From Halomonas aestuarii (GTDB lineage: Bacteria > Pseudomonadota > Gammaproteobacteria > Pseudomonadales > Halomonadaceae), in NCBI RefSeq assembly GCF_001886615.1, contig NZ_CP018139.1, positions 2,108,001-2,172,000 on the forward strand: a stretch of 64,000 bases of DNA, read 5' to 3'. The notes beneath the pieces were generated by a model. The model had not been told where the DNA came from. It did not search any database and worked only from the letters and a program-made list of their open reading frames with translations. A program made the translations under genes and the position numbers. Shown here piece after piece: positions 21,832 to 34,404 of this stretch; the stretch's first letter is position 1, and each line of letters opens with the position of its first letter.

Positions 21832-21942
21832 CCGGCGACAGGGCGAAGCGGAGGTCCTTTTCCAGGGATGGAAAAGGTAGCGCCCAGGGAGGGGGGGCAC
21901 AGCGCCTCCGCGATGGTCCGGCACCCCGGGCCCTGTCGCCGG
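21832..21942 (-). repeat. Structured intergenic repeat, copy A
   Basis: 111-bp element between ald and trpS, read on the minus strand. Outer arms are a perfect 12-bp inverted repeat (CCGGCGACAGGG 21832-21843 / CCCTGTCGCCGG 21931-21942). Inside, GCGGAGG (21848-21854) pairs with CCTCCGC (21905-21911), and CCTTTTCC (21856-21863) with GGAAAAGG (21870-21877) around a 6-base loop. The shared core is at 21877-21893. Most complete of five copies (others at 26332, 30708, 54628, 58363). Confidence 0.85.
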
Positions 21943-21970
21943 TAAAGCCGCGGATAGGGAAGCCTTGCTC

Positions 21971-21993
21971 GCCCCGGTCGCCTTGACCGGGGC
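21971..21993 (+). terminator. Hairpin just upstream of trpS
   Basis: 9-bp perfect stem (GCCCCGGTC / GACCGGGGC) with 5-nt loop GCCTT. Could end ald read-through or fold in the trpS leader; no T tract, so role is open. Confidence 0.4.
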
Positions 21994-22040
21994 CTCGCGT
22001 TACCATGGCGGCCATTTCCGAACAGCAGAGTCCGCTTTCC

Positions 22041-23066
22041 ATGAGTGCAGCTTCCGAGAAGACACGCGTTCTCACCGGCATCACCACCACCGGCACGCCC
22101 CACCTGGGCAACTACGTGGGGGCGATCAAGCCCGCCATCGCCGCGAGCCAGGACCCGACCGTCCAGTCCTACTACTTCCTCGCCGACCTGCATGCGCTGA
22201 TCAAGTGCCAGGACCCGCGGCGCGTCCAGGAGTCGCGCCTGGAGATCGCGGCGACCTGGCTGGCGCTGGGGCTGGATACCGACAACGCCATCTTCTACCG
22301 CCAGTCGGACGTGCCGGAGATTACGGAGCTGACCTGGATGCTCTCCTGCGTCTGCGCCAAGGGCCTGATGAACCGGGCGCATGCCTACAAGGCGGCGGTG
22401 GCCGAGAACGAGGCCGCCGGCAACCAGGACCCGGACAAGGGCATCACCATGGGGCTGTTCGGCTACCCGGTGCTCATGGCGGCCGACATCCTGATGTTCA
22501 ATGCCCACAAGGTGCCGGTGGGGCGCGACCAGATCCAGCACATCGAGATGGCGCGCGACATCGCCGGACGCTTCAACCACCTCTACAAGGGGCAGTACTT
22601 CACCCAGCCCGATGCGGTGGTGGACGAGCGGGTGGAGGTGCTGGGCGGCCTCGATGGACGCAAGATGTCCAAGAGCTACAACAACACCATCCCGCTGTTC
22701 GTCTCGGAGAAGAAGCTGCTGAAGCTGGTCCGCAAGATCAAGACCAATTCCCTGGAGCCCGGCGAGCCCAAGGACCCGTCGACCTGCACCCTCTTCCAGA
22801 TCTATTCGGCCTTCGCGACACCCGACGAGACCGAGGCCATGCGCACCGAGTACGCCAACGGCATCGGCTGGGGCGAGGCCAAGAACCGCGTCTTCGAGCT
22901 CCTCAACGAGCAGTTGCGTGAGCCCCGTGAGCGCTACCAGGCGCTGATGGAGGACCCCGGCCACATCGAACAGGTGCTGCTCCAGGGCGCCGAGCGGGCC
23001 CGGGCCGAGGCGGCGCCCTTCATGGACCGCCTGCGCCAGGCGGCGGGTCTCGGTCGCTTCGTCTAG
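22041..23066 (+). CDS. trpS: Tryptophanyl-tRNA synthetase
   Basis: Class Ic synthetase that charges tRNA-Trp. 341 residues with the HIGH-equivalent motif TPHLGNYVG near the N-terminus and the KMSKS loop at residues 208-212. ATG 22041 gives the usual N-terminus (MSAASEKTRVLTGITTTG); an in-frame ATG at 22005 would add 12 residues and has no better ribosome site. Stands alone, closed by a strong terminator. Confidence 0.96.
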   Translation: MSAASEKTRVLTGITTTGTPHLGNYVGAIKPAIAASQDPTVQSYYFLADLHALIKCQDPRRVQESRLEIAATWLALGLDTDNAIFYRQSDVPEITELTWMLSCVCAKGLMNRAHAYKAAVAENEAAGNQDPDKGITMGLFGYPVLMAADILMFNAHKVPVGRDQIQHIEMARDIAGRFNHLYKGQYFTQPDAVVDERVEVLGGLDGRKMSKSYNNTIPLFVSEKKLLKLVRKIKTNSLEPGEPKDPSTCTLFQIYSAFATPDETEAMRTEYANGIGWGEAKNRVFELLNEQLREPRERYQALMEDPGHIEQVLLQGAERARAEAAPFMDRLRQAAGLGRFV

Positions 23067-23094
23067 GCGTCGTCCGGGTGACGCCCATGGTCAC

Positions 23095-23126
23095 GGGCCG
23101 GGCCCCCTTGGGGCTCGGCCCCTTTT
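23095..23126 (+). terminator. Rho-independent terminator after trpS
   Basis: 12-bp stem (GGGCCGGGCCCC / GGGGCTCGGCCC) with CTT loop, followed by CTTTTATTG: the most canonical intrinsic terminator in the window. Confidence 0.9.
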
Positions 23127-23143
23127 ATTGCCGAATCGAATGA

Positions 23144-23164
23144 AAATCATCCAACTGATGATTT
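23144..23164. promoter_or_regulatory. Perfect inverted repeat upstream of the YeeE/YedE gene
   Basis: AAATCATC (23144-23151), spacer CAACT, GATGATTT (23157-23164). The A+T-rich 8-bp dyad stands out from its surroundings and lies 74 bases before the start of the transporter gene. Fits an operator for a dimeric repressor; a second short hairpin of the trpS terminator is the alternative. Confidence 0.45.
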
Positions 23165-23237
23165 CCCGTTCTTGTCGGGATTCGTTAGGCTGCGCTTCTT
23201 TCCCGGGCCCGGCCCGGACGATCCTGGAGGAGACGCC

Positions 23238-24446
23238 ATGAGTGCATTCGCCCTGACCAGACGTTCCCGCCTGGCCCTGCCGGCCATCGCCGCCGCGGCG
23301 CTGCTGGTTGCCTCGCTGGCAATAGGGGTCGCCTTCGGCGCGCGTCTCGGCGCGCTGATGGTGGTGGGAGGCCTGCTCGGCATGGTGCTCTACCACGCCG
23401 CCTTCGGCTTCACCGCCGCCTGGAGGGTCTTCATCACCGAGCGACGCGGCCGCGGCCTGCGCGCCCAGATGGTGATGCTGGCCATCGCCGTGGTGCTGTT
23501 CTTCCCGGCGCTCGCGTCCGGCAGCCTGTTCGGCCAGTCCGTCTACGGCTTCGTGGCTCCGATCGGCGTGTCGGTGGTCGTCGGCGCCTTCCTCTTCGGC
23601 CTAGGCATGCAGCTGGGCGGCGGCTGTGCCTCGGGCACCCTCTTCACGGCCGGTGGCGGCAATGCCCGCATGCTGGTCACCCTGCTGTTCTTCGTGGTCG
23701 GCTCGGTGATCGGCACCGCCCACTTCACCTGGTGGCAGAGCCTGCCGGCCTTCCAGCCGGTCTCGCTGGTCAGGACCGTGGGCGCCGGGGGCGGCATCGG
23801 GATCAGCCTGGCGCTGTTCGCCGCCATCGCGGCCCTGACGGTGGTGATGGAACGGCGTCGCCACGGCGGGCTGGAGCAGGCGCCCCGGGTCGATGCCGGC
23901 AACCGCCGCTGGCTCACCGGTCCCTGGCCGCTGCTGTTCGGCGCCGTGGCCCTGGCGCTGCTCAATTTCGCGACCCTGTCGCTCGCCGGTCGCCCCTGGG
24001 GCGTGACCTCGGCCTTCGCGCTCTGGGGCGCCAAGGGCTTCGAGCTCCTGGGCGGCGACGTCAGCCAGTGGGGCTACTGGCAGGCCTCCTGGAACGCCAA
24101 GGCGCTGGAGGCCAGCGTGTGGGGCGACATCACCACGGTGATGAACGTCGGCATCATGGTCGGCGCCCTGGTGGCGGCCTCCCTGGCCGGCAAGTTCGCG
24201 CCCAACTTCCGCATCCCGGCGAGGTCCCTGCTGGCCGCCGTGCTCGGCGGCATCCTGCTGGGCTATGGGGCCCGCCTGGCGTTCGGCTGCAACATCGGCG
24301 CCTACTTCGGGGGCATCGCCTCCGGCAGCCTGCACGGTTGGGTGTGGCTGGTGGCGGCCTTTGCCGGCAACATGCTCGGCGTGAAGCTGCGGCCCTTCTT
24401 CTTCGAGGGGCAGGCCGCCCGGGTGCCGACGGCGAAGGGCTGCTGA
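23238..24446 (+). CDS. YeeE/YedE family (TsuA-like) thiosulfate/sulfur transporter
   Basis: 402-residue integral membrane protein with about nine or more helices. Two half-repeats each carry the family's conserved cysteine: GGGCASGT (C130) and [11 protein letters not shown] (C351). In characterised TsuA these cysteines relay thiosulfate through the membrane. Start ATG 23238 has a GGAGG site at 23226-23230, ruling out the longer frame. No sulfur-metabolism gene or TusA-like partner is adjacent, so the substrate is inferred from the family only. Confidence 0.85.
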   Translation: MSAFALTRRSRLALPAIAAAALLVASLAIGVAFGARLGALMVVGGLLGMVLYHAAFGFTAAWRVFITERRGRGLRAQMVMLAIAVVLFFPALASGSLFGQSVYGFVAPIGVSVVVGAFLFGLGMQLGGGCASGTLFTAGGGNARMLVTLLFFVVGSVIGTAHFTWWQSLPAFQPVSLVRTVGAGGGIGISLALFAAIAALTVVMERRRHGGLEQAPRVDAGNRRWLTGPWPLLFGAVALALLNFATLSLAGRPWGVTSAFALWGAKGFELLGGDVSQWGYWQASWNAKALEASVWGDITTVMNVGIMVGALVAASLAGKFAPNFRIPARSLLAAVLGGILLGYGARLAFGCNIGAYFGGIASGSLHGWVWLVAAFAGNMLGVKLRPFFFEGQAARVPTAKGC

Positions 24447-24459
24447 CCCGACGGGCAGG

Positions 24460-24482
24460 CGCCCCGGCCCGAGGTCGGGGCG
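24460..24482 (+). terminator. Terminator after the YeeE/YedE gene
   Basis: 10-bp stem (CGCCCCGGCC / GGTCGGGGCG with one G-U) and 3-nt loop CGA, 13 bases after the stop codon. Confidence 0.6.
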
Positions 24483-24567
24483 TCGGCGGTTGCAGCGTGC
24501 TAGAGTGTCGTCGATGGCGCCGCAAGAGTGCCAACGGCCCGTTCCAGTCACCGTATCGAGGCGAGAG

Positions 24568-26247
24568 ATGACCATCGACGACAAGCGCCCCCTCTACATT
24601 CCCTATGCCGGCCCACCGCTGCTCGAGATGCCGCTGCTCAACAAGGGCAGCGCCTTCAGCCGCGAGGAGCGTCTGGAGTTCAACCTGATCGGGCTGCTGC
24701 CGCAGAATGTGGAGACCATCGAGGAACAGGCGGAACGGGCCTATCGGCAGTACAGCCAGTGCCAGACTGACCTGGACAAGCACATCTACTTGCGCGCCAT
24801 CCAGGACGACAACGAGACCCTCTACTACCGGCTGGTCACCGAGCATCTCGAGGAGATGCTGCCGATCATCTACACCCCCACCGTCGGCAAGGCGTGCGAG
24901 GAGTTCTCCAACATCTATCGCAACCACCGCGGTCTCTTCATCGCCTATCCCGACCGCGATCGCATGGATGACATCCTGCGCAGCTCCACCAAGGACAAGG
25001 TCAAGGTGATCGTGGTCACCGACGGCGAGCGCATCCTCGGGCTCGGCGACCAGGGGATCGGCGGCATGGGCATCCCCATCGGCAAGCTGGCGCTCTACAC
25101 CGCCTGCGGCGGCATCAGCCCGGCCTACACCCAGCCGATCATGCTGGACGTGGGCACCAACAACCAGGCGCTGCTCGACGATCCCATGTACATGGGCTGG
25201 CGCCACCGGCGTGTCTCCCAGGAGGAGTACGATGCCTTCATGGCGGAGTTCATCGCTGCGGTGAAGCGCCGCTGGCCCGGCGTGCTGCTTCAGTTCGAGG
25301 ACTTCGCCCAGGCCAATGCCCTGCCGCTGCTGGATCGCTACCGCGACGAGCTGTGCTGCTTCAACGACGACGTCCAGGGCACGGCCTCCGTGGTGGTGGG
25401 CACGCTGATGGCGGCCTGCCAGGCGCGTGACGAGGGCATCGGCCAGCAGCGGGTGGTGTTCGTGGGGGCCGGCTCGGCCGGCTGCGGCATCGCCGAGCAG
25501 GTGGTGGTGGCCATGCAGGCCGAGGGGCTGACCGAGAAGGAGGCGCGATCGCGCATCTACATGGTCGATCGCGAGGGCCTGGTCACCTCCGAACAGGCCT
25601 GGCTGCGCGACTTCCAGGCCCGCCTGGCCCATGACCCCGACCTGGTGGCCGACTGGGAGGGGCAGTCGCTGCTCGAGGTGGTAAACCGGATCGAGCCCAC
25701 GGTGCTGATCGGGGTCTGCGGCATGCCGGGCATCTTCACCGAGGAGGTGGTCCGGGCCATGCATTCCCACTGCGAGATGCCGCTTATCATGCCGCTCTCC
25801 AACCCCACCTCCCGGGCCGAGGCGGTACCGGAGGACGTGCTACGCTGGACCGACGGCCAGGCCCTGGTGGCCACCGGCAGCCCCTTCCCGCCGGTGGAGT
25901 TCGGCGGACGCAGCATTCCCATCGCCCAGTGCAACAATGCCTACATCTTCCCGGGCATCGGCCTCGGCGTGGTGGCGGCCGGGGCGAAGCGGGTCACCGA
26001 TGCCATGCTGATGGCCTCGTCACGGGCGCTGGCCCGCGAAGCGCCGCTGGTCAAGGAAGGGAAGGGCGCGCTGCTGCCGCCCCTTTCCAAGATCCGGGAG
26101 CTCTCCACGGCCATCGCCTTCGACGTGGCCGCCCAGGCCCAGGGCGAGGGCGTGGCGCTGAAGACCAACGGCATCAAGCTGCGCCAGGCCATCGAGCGCA
26201 GCAGCTGGATGCCGGAGTATCGCCGCTACCGCCGCCGCTCCTACTGA
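24568..26247 (+). CDS. maeA: NAD-dependent malic enzyme
   Basis: Oxidatively decarboxylates malate to pyruvate. 559 residues, close to E. coli MaeA (565). Shows the malic-enzyme core YTPTVGKAC with the catalytic tyrosine, the metal-binding [18 protein letters not shown], and a Rossmann loop [12 protein letters not shown]. The large form with this N-terminus is usually NAD-preferring; cofactor choice is inferred. ATG 24568 is preceded by a GAGGCGAG site. Monocistronic, ended by a strong terminator. Confidence 0.94.
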   Translation: MTIDDKRPLYIPYAGPPLLEMPLLNKGSAFSREERLEFNLIGLLPQNVETIEEQAERAYRQYSQCQTDLDKHIYLRAIQDDNETLYYRLVTEHLEEMLPIIYTPTVGKACEEFSNIYRNHRGLFIAYPDRDRMDDILRSSTKDKVKVIVVTDGERILGLGDQGIGGMGIPIGKLALYTACGGISPAYTQPIMLDVGTNNQALLDDPMYMGWRHRRVSQEEYDAFMAEFIAAVKRRWPGVLLQFEDFAQANALPLLDRYRDELCCFNDDVQGTASVVVGTLMAACQARDEGIGQQRVVFVGAGSAGCGIAEQVVVAMQAEGLTEKEARSRIYMVDREGLVTSEQAWLRDFQARLAHDPDLVADWEGQSLLEVVNRIEPTVLIGVCGMPGIFTEEVVRAMHSHCEMPLIMPLSNPTSRAEAVPEDVLRWTDGQALVATGSPFPPVEFGGRSIPIAQCNNAYIFPGIGLGVVAAGAKRVTDAMLMASSRALAREAPLVKEGKGALLPPLSKIRELSTAIAFDVAAQAQGEGVALKTNGIKLRQAIERSSWMPEYRRYRRRSY

Positions 26248-26268
26248 GTCCAGGGCGAGCAGAAAAAA

Positions 26269-26294
26269 GGCCCCGCCGGTCGCCCGGCGGGGCC
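26269..26294. terminator. Bidirectional terminator after maeA
   Basis: Perfect 11-bp stem (GGCCCCGCCGG / CCGGCGGGGCC) with TCGC loop; six A residues precede it and TCTTTA follows, so it can act on both strands of the maeA/acnA convergence. Confidence 0.85.
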
Positions 26295-26331
26295 TCTTTA
26301 GCTCTGGTGTCATCACGGTGGCTTAGGCGGT

Positions 26332-26413
26332 GTCGGCGACGGGTCGCTAGGGGCGCTGTAGCCCCCTCCCTGGGCGCTACCGTTGCCGACCCTGTTCGCG
26401 TCTTGTCGCCGAC
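26332..26413 (+). repeat. Structured intergenic repeat, copy B
   Basis: Between convergent maeA and acnA. Outer arms GTCGGCGAC (26332-26340) and GTCGCCGAC (26405-26413) are a perfect inverted repeat. The conserved core CCCTCCCTGGGCGCTAC is exact (26364-26380). The inner hairpin that follows the core in other copies is not complementary here, so this copy looks decayed. Confidence 0.75.
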
Positions 26414-26444
26414 GCCTGTGGCGCTTTCGATCAGGCGGCCCTGG

Positions 26445-29189
<2,745 letters not shown>

Positions 29190-29249
29190 GCTGTCTGTCC
29201 TCCTGTCGCATCGCGGGGAGTGGGGTCACCCTCCTGGTACCTCTCTGGC

Positions 29250-30651
<1,402 letters not shown>

Positions 30652-30707
30652 GGGCAAGGCGAAGGGGGTAGCCTGCCGGCCCGATGCCGCGGCTTATCCG
30701 GGGGCAG

Positions 30708-30782
30708 GCCGGTTCGGGGGCGCTGTGAACCCCTCCCTGGGCGCTACCTCGGCCGTCCATGGTCCTCGGACCCCCTTCCGGC
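30708..30782 (+). repeat. Structured intergenic repeat, copy C
   Basis: Between convergent trxB and slyX. Arms GCCGG (30708-30712) / CCGGC (30778-30782) and GGGGG / CCCCC enclose an exact core CCCTCCCTGGGCGCTAC (30731-30747). The hairpin after the core is partly preserved (GGCC / GGTC around a 6-base loop). Confidence 0.75.
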
Positions 30783-30824
30783 ATGCCCCGGGGCCGCTCA
30801 CCCGATGGTGGCGCCACACTTTCC

Positions 30825-30859
30825 TTGCCCCTTGCCCCTTGCCCCTTGCCCCTTGCCCC
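30825..30859. repeat. Tandem heptamer repeat, TTGCCCC x5
   Basis: Five perfect head-to-tail copies of TTGCCCC (35 bp), ending 7 bases before the slyX stop codon on the opposite strand. Perfect copies suggest recent expansion by slippage. Confidence 0.9.
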
Positions 30860-30865
30860 TCGGGG

Positions 30866-31111
30866 CTAATAGTGCGGCGGCCGCTCGTCCTCGGGGCGGG
30901 GAGCCGTGGCATCCTGGTCCTGCAGCGCCTGGCGCTGGTCGCGCAGCCGTTCCTGCATCAGCGCGTTGAGCCGATCGAGGCGCGTCAGCCGCCGTTCCTG
31001 GCCGGCCACGGCCGCGTCCAGGGTGTCGAGCCAGTGCTCCTGGTAGGCGATCCGGCTTTCCAGGGCCTCCAGCCGGCGTGCCAGCTCGTCAGGCGTCGTG
31101 TCATCGCTCAT
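30866..31111 (-). CDS. slyX: SlyX family protein
   Basis: 81 residues, nearly all a coiled coil (about 8-65) rich in Leu, Arg and Glu, with the SlyX-type [22 protein letters not shown] pattern. Function unknown; named from its position near slyD in E. coli. ATG 31111 has a GAGGA ribosome site. Divergent from the cold-shock gene. Confidence 0.85.
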   Translation of the reverse strand: MSDDTTPDELARRLEALESRIAYQEHWLDTLDAAVAGQERRLTRLDRLNALMQERLRDQRQALQDQDATAPRPEDERPPHY

Positions 31112-31154
31112 GATAGAATCCTCGCGCTGCGTGTCACCGTTCATCGTGGCACCC

Positions 31155-31178
31155 TTATGCATGAAGTTATGCATGAAG
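31155..31178. repeat. 12-bp perfect tandem duplication in the slyX/cold-shock gap
   Basis: TTATGCATGAAG occurs twice in succession (31155-31166 and 31167-31178). Each copy contains the palindrome ATGCAT. Lies between divergent slyX and the membrane cold-shock gene, 45 bases before the latter's ATG; two helical-turn-spaced sites could be an operator. Confidence 0.7.
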
Positions 31179-31222
31179 GTCCCTTTCTTCCGTTCACCAC
31201 CACCAGAGAGTTTTACAGGTCC

Positions 31223-31687
31223 ATGAATCGAAAGGTCGTGTTTCGTTGCAGTCTCATCAGCCTGCTGCTGGCCGCCCCGGCCCCGCTGCTGATTGCCCTG
31301 TTCATCCACCTCACCGGTGGCTCGCTGTCCCGCGAGCTTTTTGCCAGCCTCGAGGTCGGCGGCGTCGCCGCGGTCTATTTCGCCGCCGTGGCCGCGGTCT
31401 TCCTGCTGCTGCTGATCGCCACCCTGGCGGTCAATGCGCTCACCCCGCAGCTGGTCAACCTGGCGGAGGTCGAGGACGACGATCGCGAGATCGGCGAGGT
31501 CAAGTGGTTCAATGTCAACAAGGGCTATGGCTTCATCACCCGGGACGATGGCGAGGATGTCTTCGTCCACTTCCGGGCCATTCGGGGGCGCGGGCACCGC
31601 ACCCTGGCCGAGGGCCAGAAGGTGCGCTACCACGTCATCCAGAACGAGCGGGGGCTTCAAGCCGACGACGTCACCGTCATCACCTGA
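31223..31687 (+). CDS. Membrane-anchored cold-shock domain protein
   Basis: 154 residues. Two membrane helices (about 9-30 and 46-70) precede a cytoplasmic cold-shock domain (about 89-154) with intact nucleic-acid-binding motifs RNP1 KGYGFI (100-105) and RNP2 VFVHF (113-117). Such proteins would tether RNA or single-stranded DNA binding to the inner membrane; the role is not known to me. ATG 31223 is used; in-frame ATGs at 31157 and 31169 lie inside the 12-bp duplication. Confidence 0.8.
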   Translation: MNRKVVFRCSLISLLLAAPAPLLIALFIHLTGGSLSRELFASLEVGGVAAVYFAAVAAVFLLLLIATLAVNALTPQLVNLAEVEDDDREIGEVKWFNVNKGYGFITRDDGEDVFVHFRAIRGRGHRTLAEGQKVRYHVIQNERGLQADDVTVIT

Positions 31688-31733
31688 CGCCTGCCCGACG
31701 TGCCATCGGCCGTCGGCGCTCGAGCCATGCGTT

Positions 31734-31759
31734 CAACGCCCCGCTTCGGCGGGGCGTTG
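31734..31759. terminator. Hairpin after the cold-shock gene
   Basis: Perfect 11-bp stem (CAACGCCCCGC / GCGGGGCGTTG) with TTCG tetraloop between convergent genes. Confidence 0.75.
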
Positions 31760-31783
31760 TCGCGTCTGGCCCATGGGTCGGGG

Positions 31784-32170
31784 TCATTGCCCCGAGTCGG
31801 GCCAGTCGATCGGCTGCTCGGTGCCATCGGGCAGCACCTGCAGGAAGCGGTCCGGGTCGTCGCCGGGCTGCCAGCCACCCAGCGAGCAGCGCACCTCGCA
31901 GCCCAGCCGCGCGGCGGCCTCCCGGGCGCACTCGGCGTCCGTCGCCCAGGGCGTGTCGGGGCTGTCGAGCCACAGGCTGGCGAAGCCGTCGGCGGCCTTC
32001 TCCACCAGCAGCACCGGCACTTCCGCCTCCCCCCGCCGTCCGCGGGTGCGCCACTGGCGCTTGCCGGCGGGGGTCAGCGGCTCGGCCCCGATGGCCTCCT
32101 GCAGCCAGGCATCCAGGCGCGCGACGTCGCCGCTGGCCAGGTAGATCTCGATGTCGGGATAGGATTCCAT
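31784..32170 (-). CDS. Conserved hypothetical protein downstream of dapE
   Basis: 128 residues, soluble, no membrane segment. I do not recognise the family. The sequence opens ESYPDIEIYLASGDVARLDAWLQ and has two conserved-looking cysteines (about 83 and 93). It starts 7 bases after the dapE stop on the same strand and so is very likely the last gene of the map-glnD-dap run. Confidence 0.7.
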   Translation of the reverse strand: MESYPDIEIYLASGDVARLDAWLQEAIGAEPLTPAGKRQWRTRGRRGEAEVPVLLVEKAADGFASLWLDSPDTPWATDAECAREAAARLGCEVRCSLGGWQPGDDPDRFLQVLPDGTEQPIDWPDSGQ

Positions 32171-32177
32171 GATCGCC

Positions 32178-33350
32178 TCAGGGCCCTGCCGTGCCGGTGA
32201 CGAAGAGCCGGCCGAGGACCGCCTCGTAGACCCGGCTGAGGTCGTCGAGGTCGGCGGCGAGCACCCGCTCGTTGACCTGGTGGATGGTGGCGTTGCAGGG
32301 GCCGAGCTCGACCACCTGGCTGCCCAGGGTGGCGATGAAGCGCCCGTCGGAGGTGCCCCCGGAGGTGGAGAGGGCGGGGTGATACCCCATGGCATCCTCC
32401 ACGCCGGACACGGCGGCCTCCACCAGTTCGCCCTCGGCGGTCAGGAAGGGCTCGCCGTTGAGCGTCCAGTCCAGCCGGTAGTCGAGGCCGTGGGCGTCGA
32501 GCAGCGCCTCGGTGCGGGCCTTGAGCTGCTCGTGGGTCACCTCGGTGGAGAAGCGGAAGTTGAACACCACCTCGACGTCGCCGGGGATGACGTTGGTGGC
32601 GCCGGTGCCCGAGCGGAGGTTGGAGATCTGGAAGCTGGTGGCGGGGAAGAAGGCGTTGCCGGCGTCCCAGTGCTCCCGGGCCAGGGCGTCGAGTGCTGGC
32701 ATCGCCTGGTGGATGGGGTTGCGCGCCAGGTGGGGGTAGGCCACGTGGCCCTGGACCCCCCGGACGTGCAGCACGCCGCCCAGCGAGCCACGCCGGCCGT
32801 TCTTGATCACGTCGCCGAGACGGTCGGTGGAGGAGGGCTCGCCGACGATGCAGTAGTCGAGGCGATCGTGGGTCTCGCGCAGGTGCTCGACCACGGCGCG
32901 GGTGCCGTCGATGGCCGGGCCCTCCTCGTCGGAGGTGATCAGGAAGCCGATCCGCCCGTGGTGGTCCGGGTGGGCCGCCACGAAGCGCTCCACCGCGGTG
33001 ATCATCGCCGCCAGGCTGCCCTTCATGTCGGCGGCCCCGCGCCCCCTCAGCATGCCGTCGTCATCGATGCAGGGCTCGAAGGGCGGGAAGTCCCAGCGGG
33101 TGTGGGGGCCGCTGGGGACCACGTCGGTGTGCCCCGCGAAGGCCAGCAGCGGGCCATGGTGGCCGCGGGTGGCCCAGAAGTTCTCCACGTCCCCGTAGGG
33201 CAGGCGCTCGACCTGGAAGCCGAGCGCCTCCAGGCGCTCGATCATCAGCGCCTGGCAGCCCAGGTCATCCGGCGTCACCGAGGGACGGCGGATCAGCTCG
33301 AAGGCGAGCGCCAGGGTCGGGGAGAGGGCGGGGGCCTCAGTTGTGGGCAT
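32178..33350 (-). CDS. dapE: Succinyl-diaminopimelate desuccinylase
   Basis: Zinc peptidase-family enzyme that removes succinate from N-succinyl-LL-diaminopimelate in lysine and peptidoglycan synthesis. 390 residues with metal motifs [15 protein letters not shown] and SDEEGPA, and the dimerisation-domain [10 protein letters not shown]. Its start overlaps the end of dapD by 14 bases, indicating coupled translation. Confidence 0.96.
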   Translation of the reverse strand: MPTTEAPALSPTLALAFELIRRPSVTPDDLGCQALMIERLEALGFQVERLPYGDVENFWATRGHHGPLLAFAGHTDVVPSGPHTRWDFPPFEPCIDDDGMLRGRGAADMKGSLAAMITAVERFVAAHPDHHGRIGFLITSDEEGPAIDGTRAVVEHLRETHDRLDYCIVGEPSSTDRLGDVIKNGRRGSLGGVLHVRGVQGHVAYPHLARNPIHQAMPALDALAREHWDAGNAFFPATSFQISNLRSGTGATNVIPGDVEVVFNFRFSTEVTHEQLKARTEALLDAHGLDYRLDWTLNGEPFLTAEGELVEAAVSGVEDAMGYHPALSTSGGTSDGRFIATLGSQVVELGPCNATIHQVNERVLAADLDDLSRVYEAVLGRLFVTGTAGP

Positions 33351-34362
33351 GCAGCGCCTCGTTCAGCGCGATGGCGCTCTTGTTGGTGAGGCACTCGATG
33401 CGGCCGTTCTGGGAGTTGCGACGCAGCAGCAGGTCGTCCTGGCCGGCGAGGTCGCGGGCCGCCACGGTGTCGGCGACCTGGCCCTGGTCGTCGAGCACGG
33501 TGACCTTGGCCCCGGCGGTGATGTAGAGGCCGGCCTCCACGGTGCAGCGATCCCCCAGCGGGATGCCGATGCCGGCATTGGCGCCGATCAGGCAGCCCTC
33601 GCCGACCTTGATGACGATGTTGCCGCCGCCGGAGAGGGTGCCCATGGTGGAGCAGCCGCCGCCAAGGTCCGAGCCCTTGCCGACCATCACGCCGGCGGAG
33701 ATGCGGCCCTCGATCATGCCCGGCCCCTCGGTGCCGGCGTTGAAGTTGACGAAGCCCTCGTGCATCACCGTGGTGCCCTCGCCGAGGTAGGCGCCCAGGC
33801 GCACCCGGGCGGTGTCGCCGATGCGCACCCCGGTGGGCACCACGTAGTCGGTCATCTTGGGGAACTTGTCGACGCAGTCCACGGAGATCGGGCGGCCCTC
33901 CAGGCGGGCCTTGAGGCGCCGGGCCGGCAGCTCCTCGATGTCGATCGCCCCCTCGCTCGACCAGGCGATGTTGCGCAGCAGGCCGAACATGCCGGTCAGG
34001 TCGACGCCGTGGGGCTTGACCAGGCGATGGGAGAGCAGGTGCAGCTTGAGGTAGACCTCCGGGGCGCTCTGGGGCGGGGTGTCCACGTCGAGGAACATCG
34101 CCACCAGCGGGCGCTGGCTGGCCGCCAGGGCGTCGGCGAGCTCCGCCTGCTCGGGGTGGCCGGCGGCCTTGAGGGCACCGGCCAGCTCGCCGCACTGCTC
34201 GGGCAGGAAGCTGACCGCGGCGTTGCCGTCGGGGGCGCCGAGTACCTTGGCGGCGGCCTCCACCAGGCTCGCGTCCGGGTTGAGCAGCGGGGCCGGATAG
34301 TAGATCTCCAGCCAGTCGCCCTGGGTGTTTTGGGTGCCGATTCCGAGTGCAAAGCTCAGCAT
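33337..34362 (-). CDS. dapD: 2,3,4,5-tetrahydropyridine-2,6-dicarboxylate N-succinyltransferase
   Basis: Succinylates tetrahydrodipicolinate, the step before DapC. 341 residues, the longer DapD form of Pseudomonas and relatives: an N-terminal alpha/beta part (about 1-160) and a left-handed beta-helix of hexapeptide repeats (about 165-300), including [15 protein letters not shown]. Overlaps dapE. Confidence 0.94.
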   Translation of the reverse strand: MLSFALGIGTQNTQGDWLEIYYPAPLLNPDASLVEAAAKVLGAPDGNAAVSFLPEQCGELAGALKAAGHPEQAELADALAASQRPLVAMFLDVDTPPQSAPEVYLKLHLLSHRLVKPHGVDLTGMFGLLRNIAWSSEGAIDIEELPARRLKARLEGRPISVDCVDKFPKMTDYVVPTGVRIGDTARVRLGAYLGEGTTVMHEGFVNFNAGTEGPGMIEGRISAGVMVGKGSDLGGGCSTMGTLSGGGNIVIKVGEGCLIGANAGIGIPLGDRCTVEAGLYITAGAKVTVLDDQGQVADTVAARDLAGQDDLLLRRNSQNGRIECLTNKSAIALNEALHAHN

Positions 34363-34404
34363 GGGAAGGTGTCCTCTGAAAACGTGGGGGAGGGGCGTTA
34401 GCCC

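Noticed and set aside
21793..22040. Coding potential inside the structured repeats
   Set aside because: Short frames cross several copies, but in different phases and with no shared peptide or start, so the conservation is not protein-coding.
30825..30859. CRISPR-like array
   Set aside because: The units are 7 bp, directly adjacent and without spacers; it is a simple tandem repeat.
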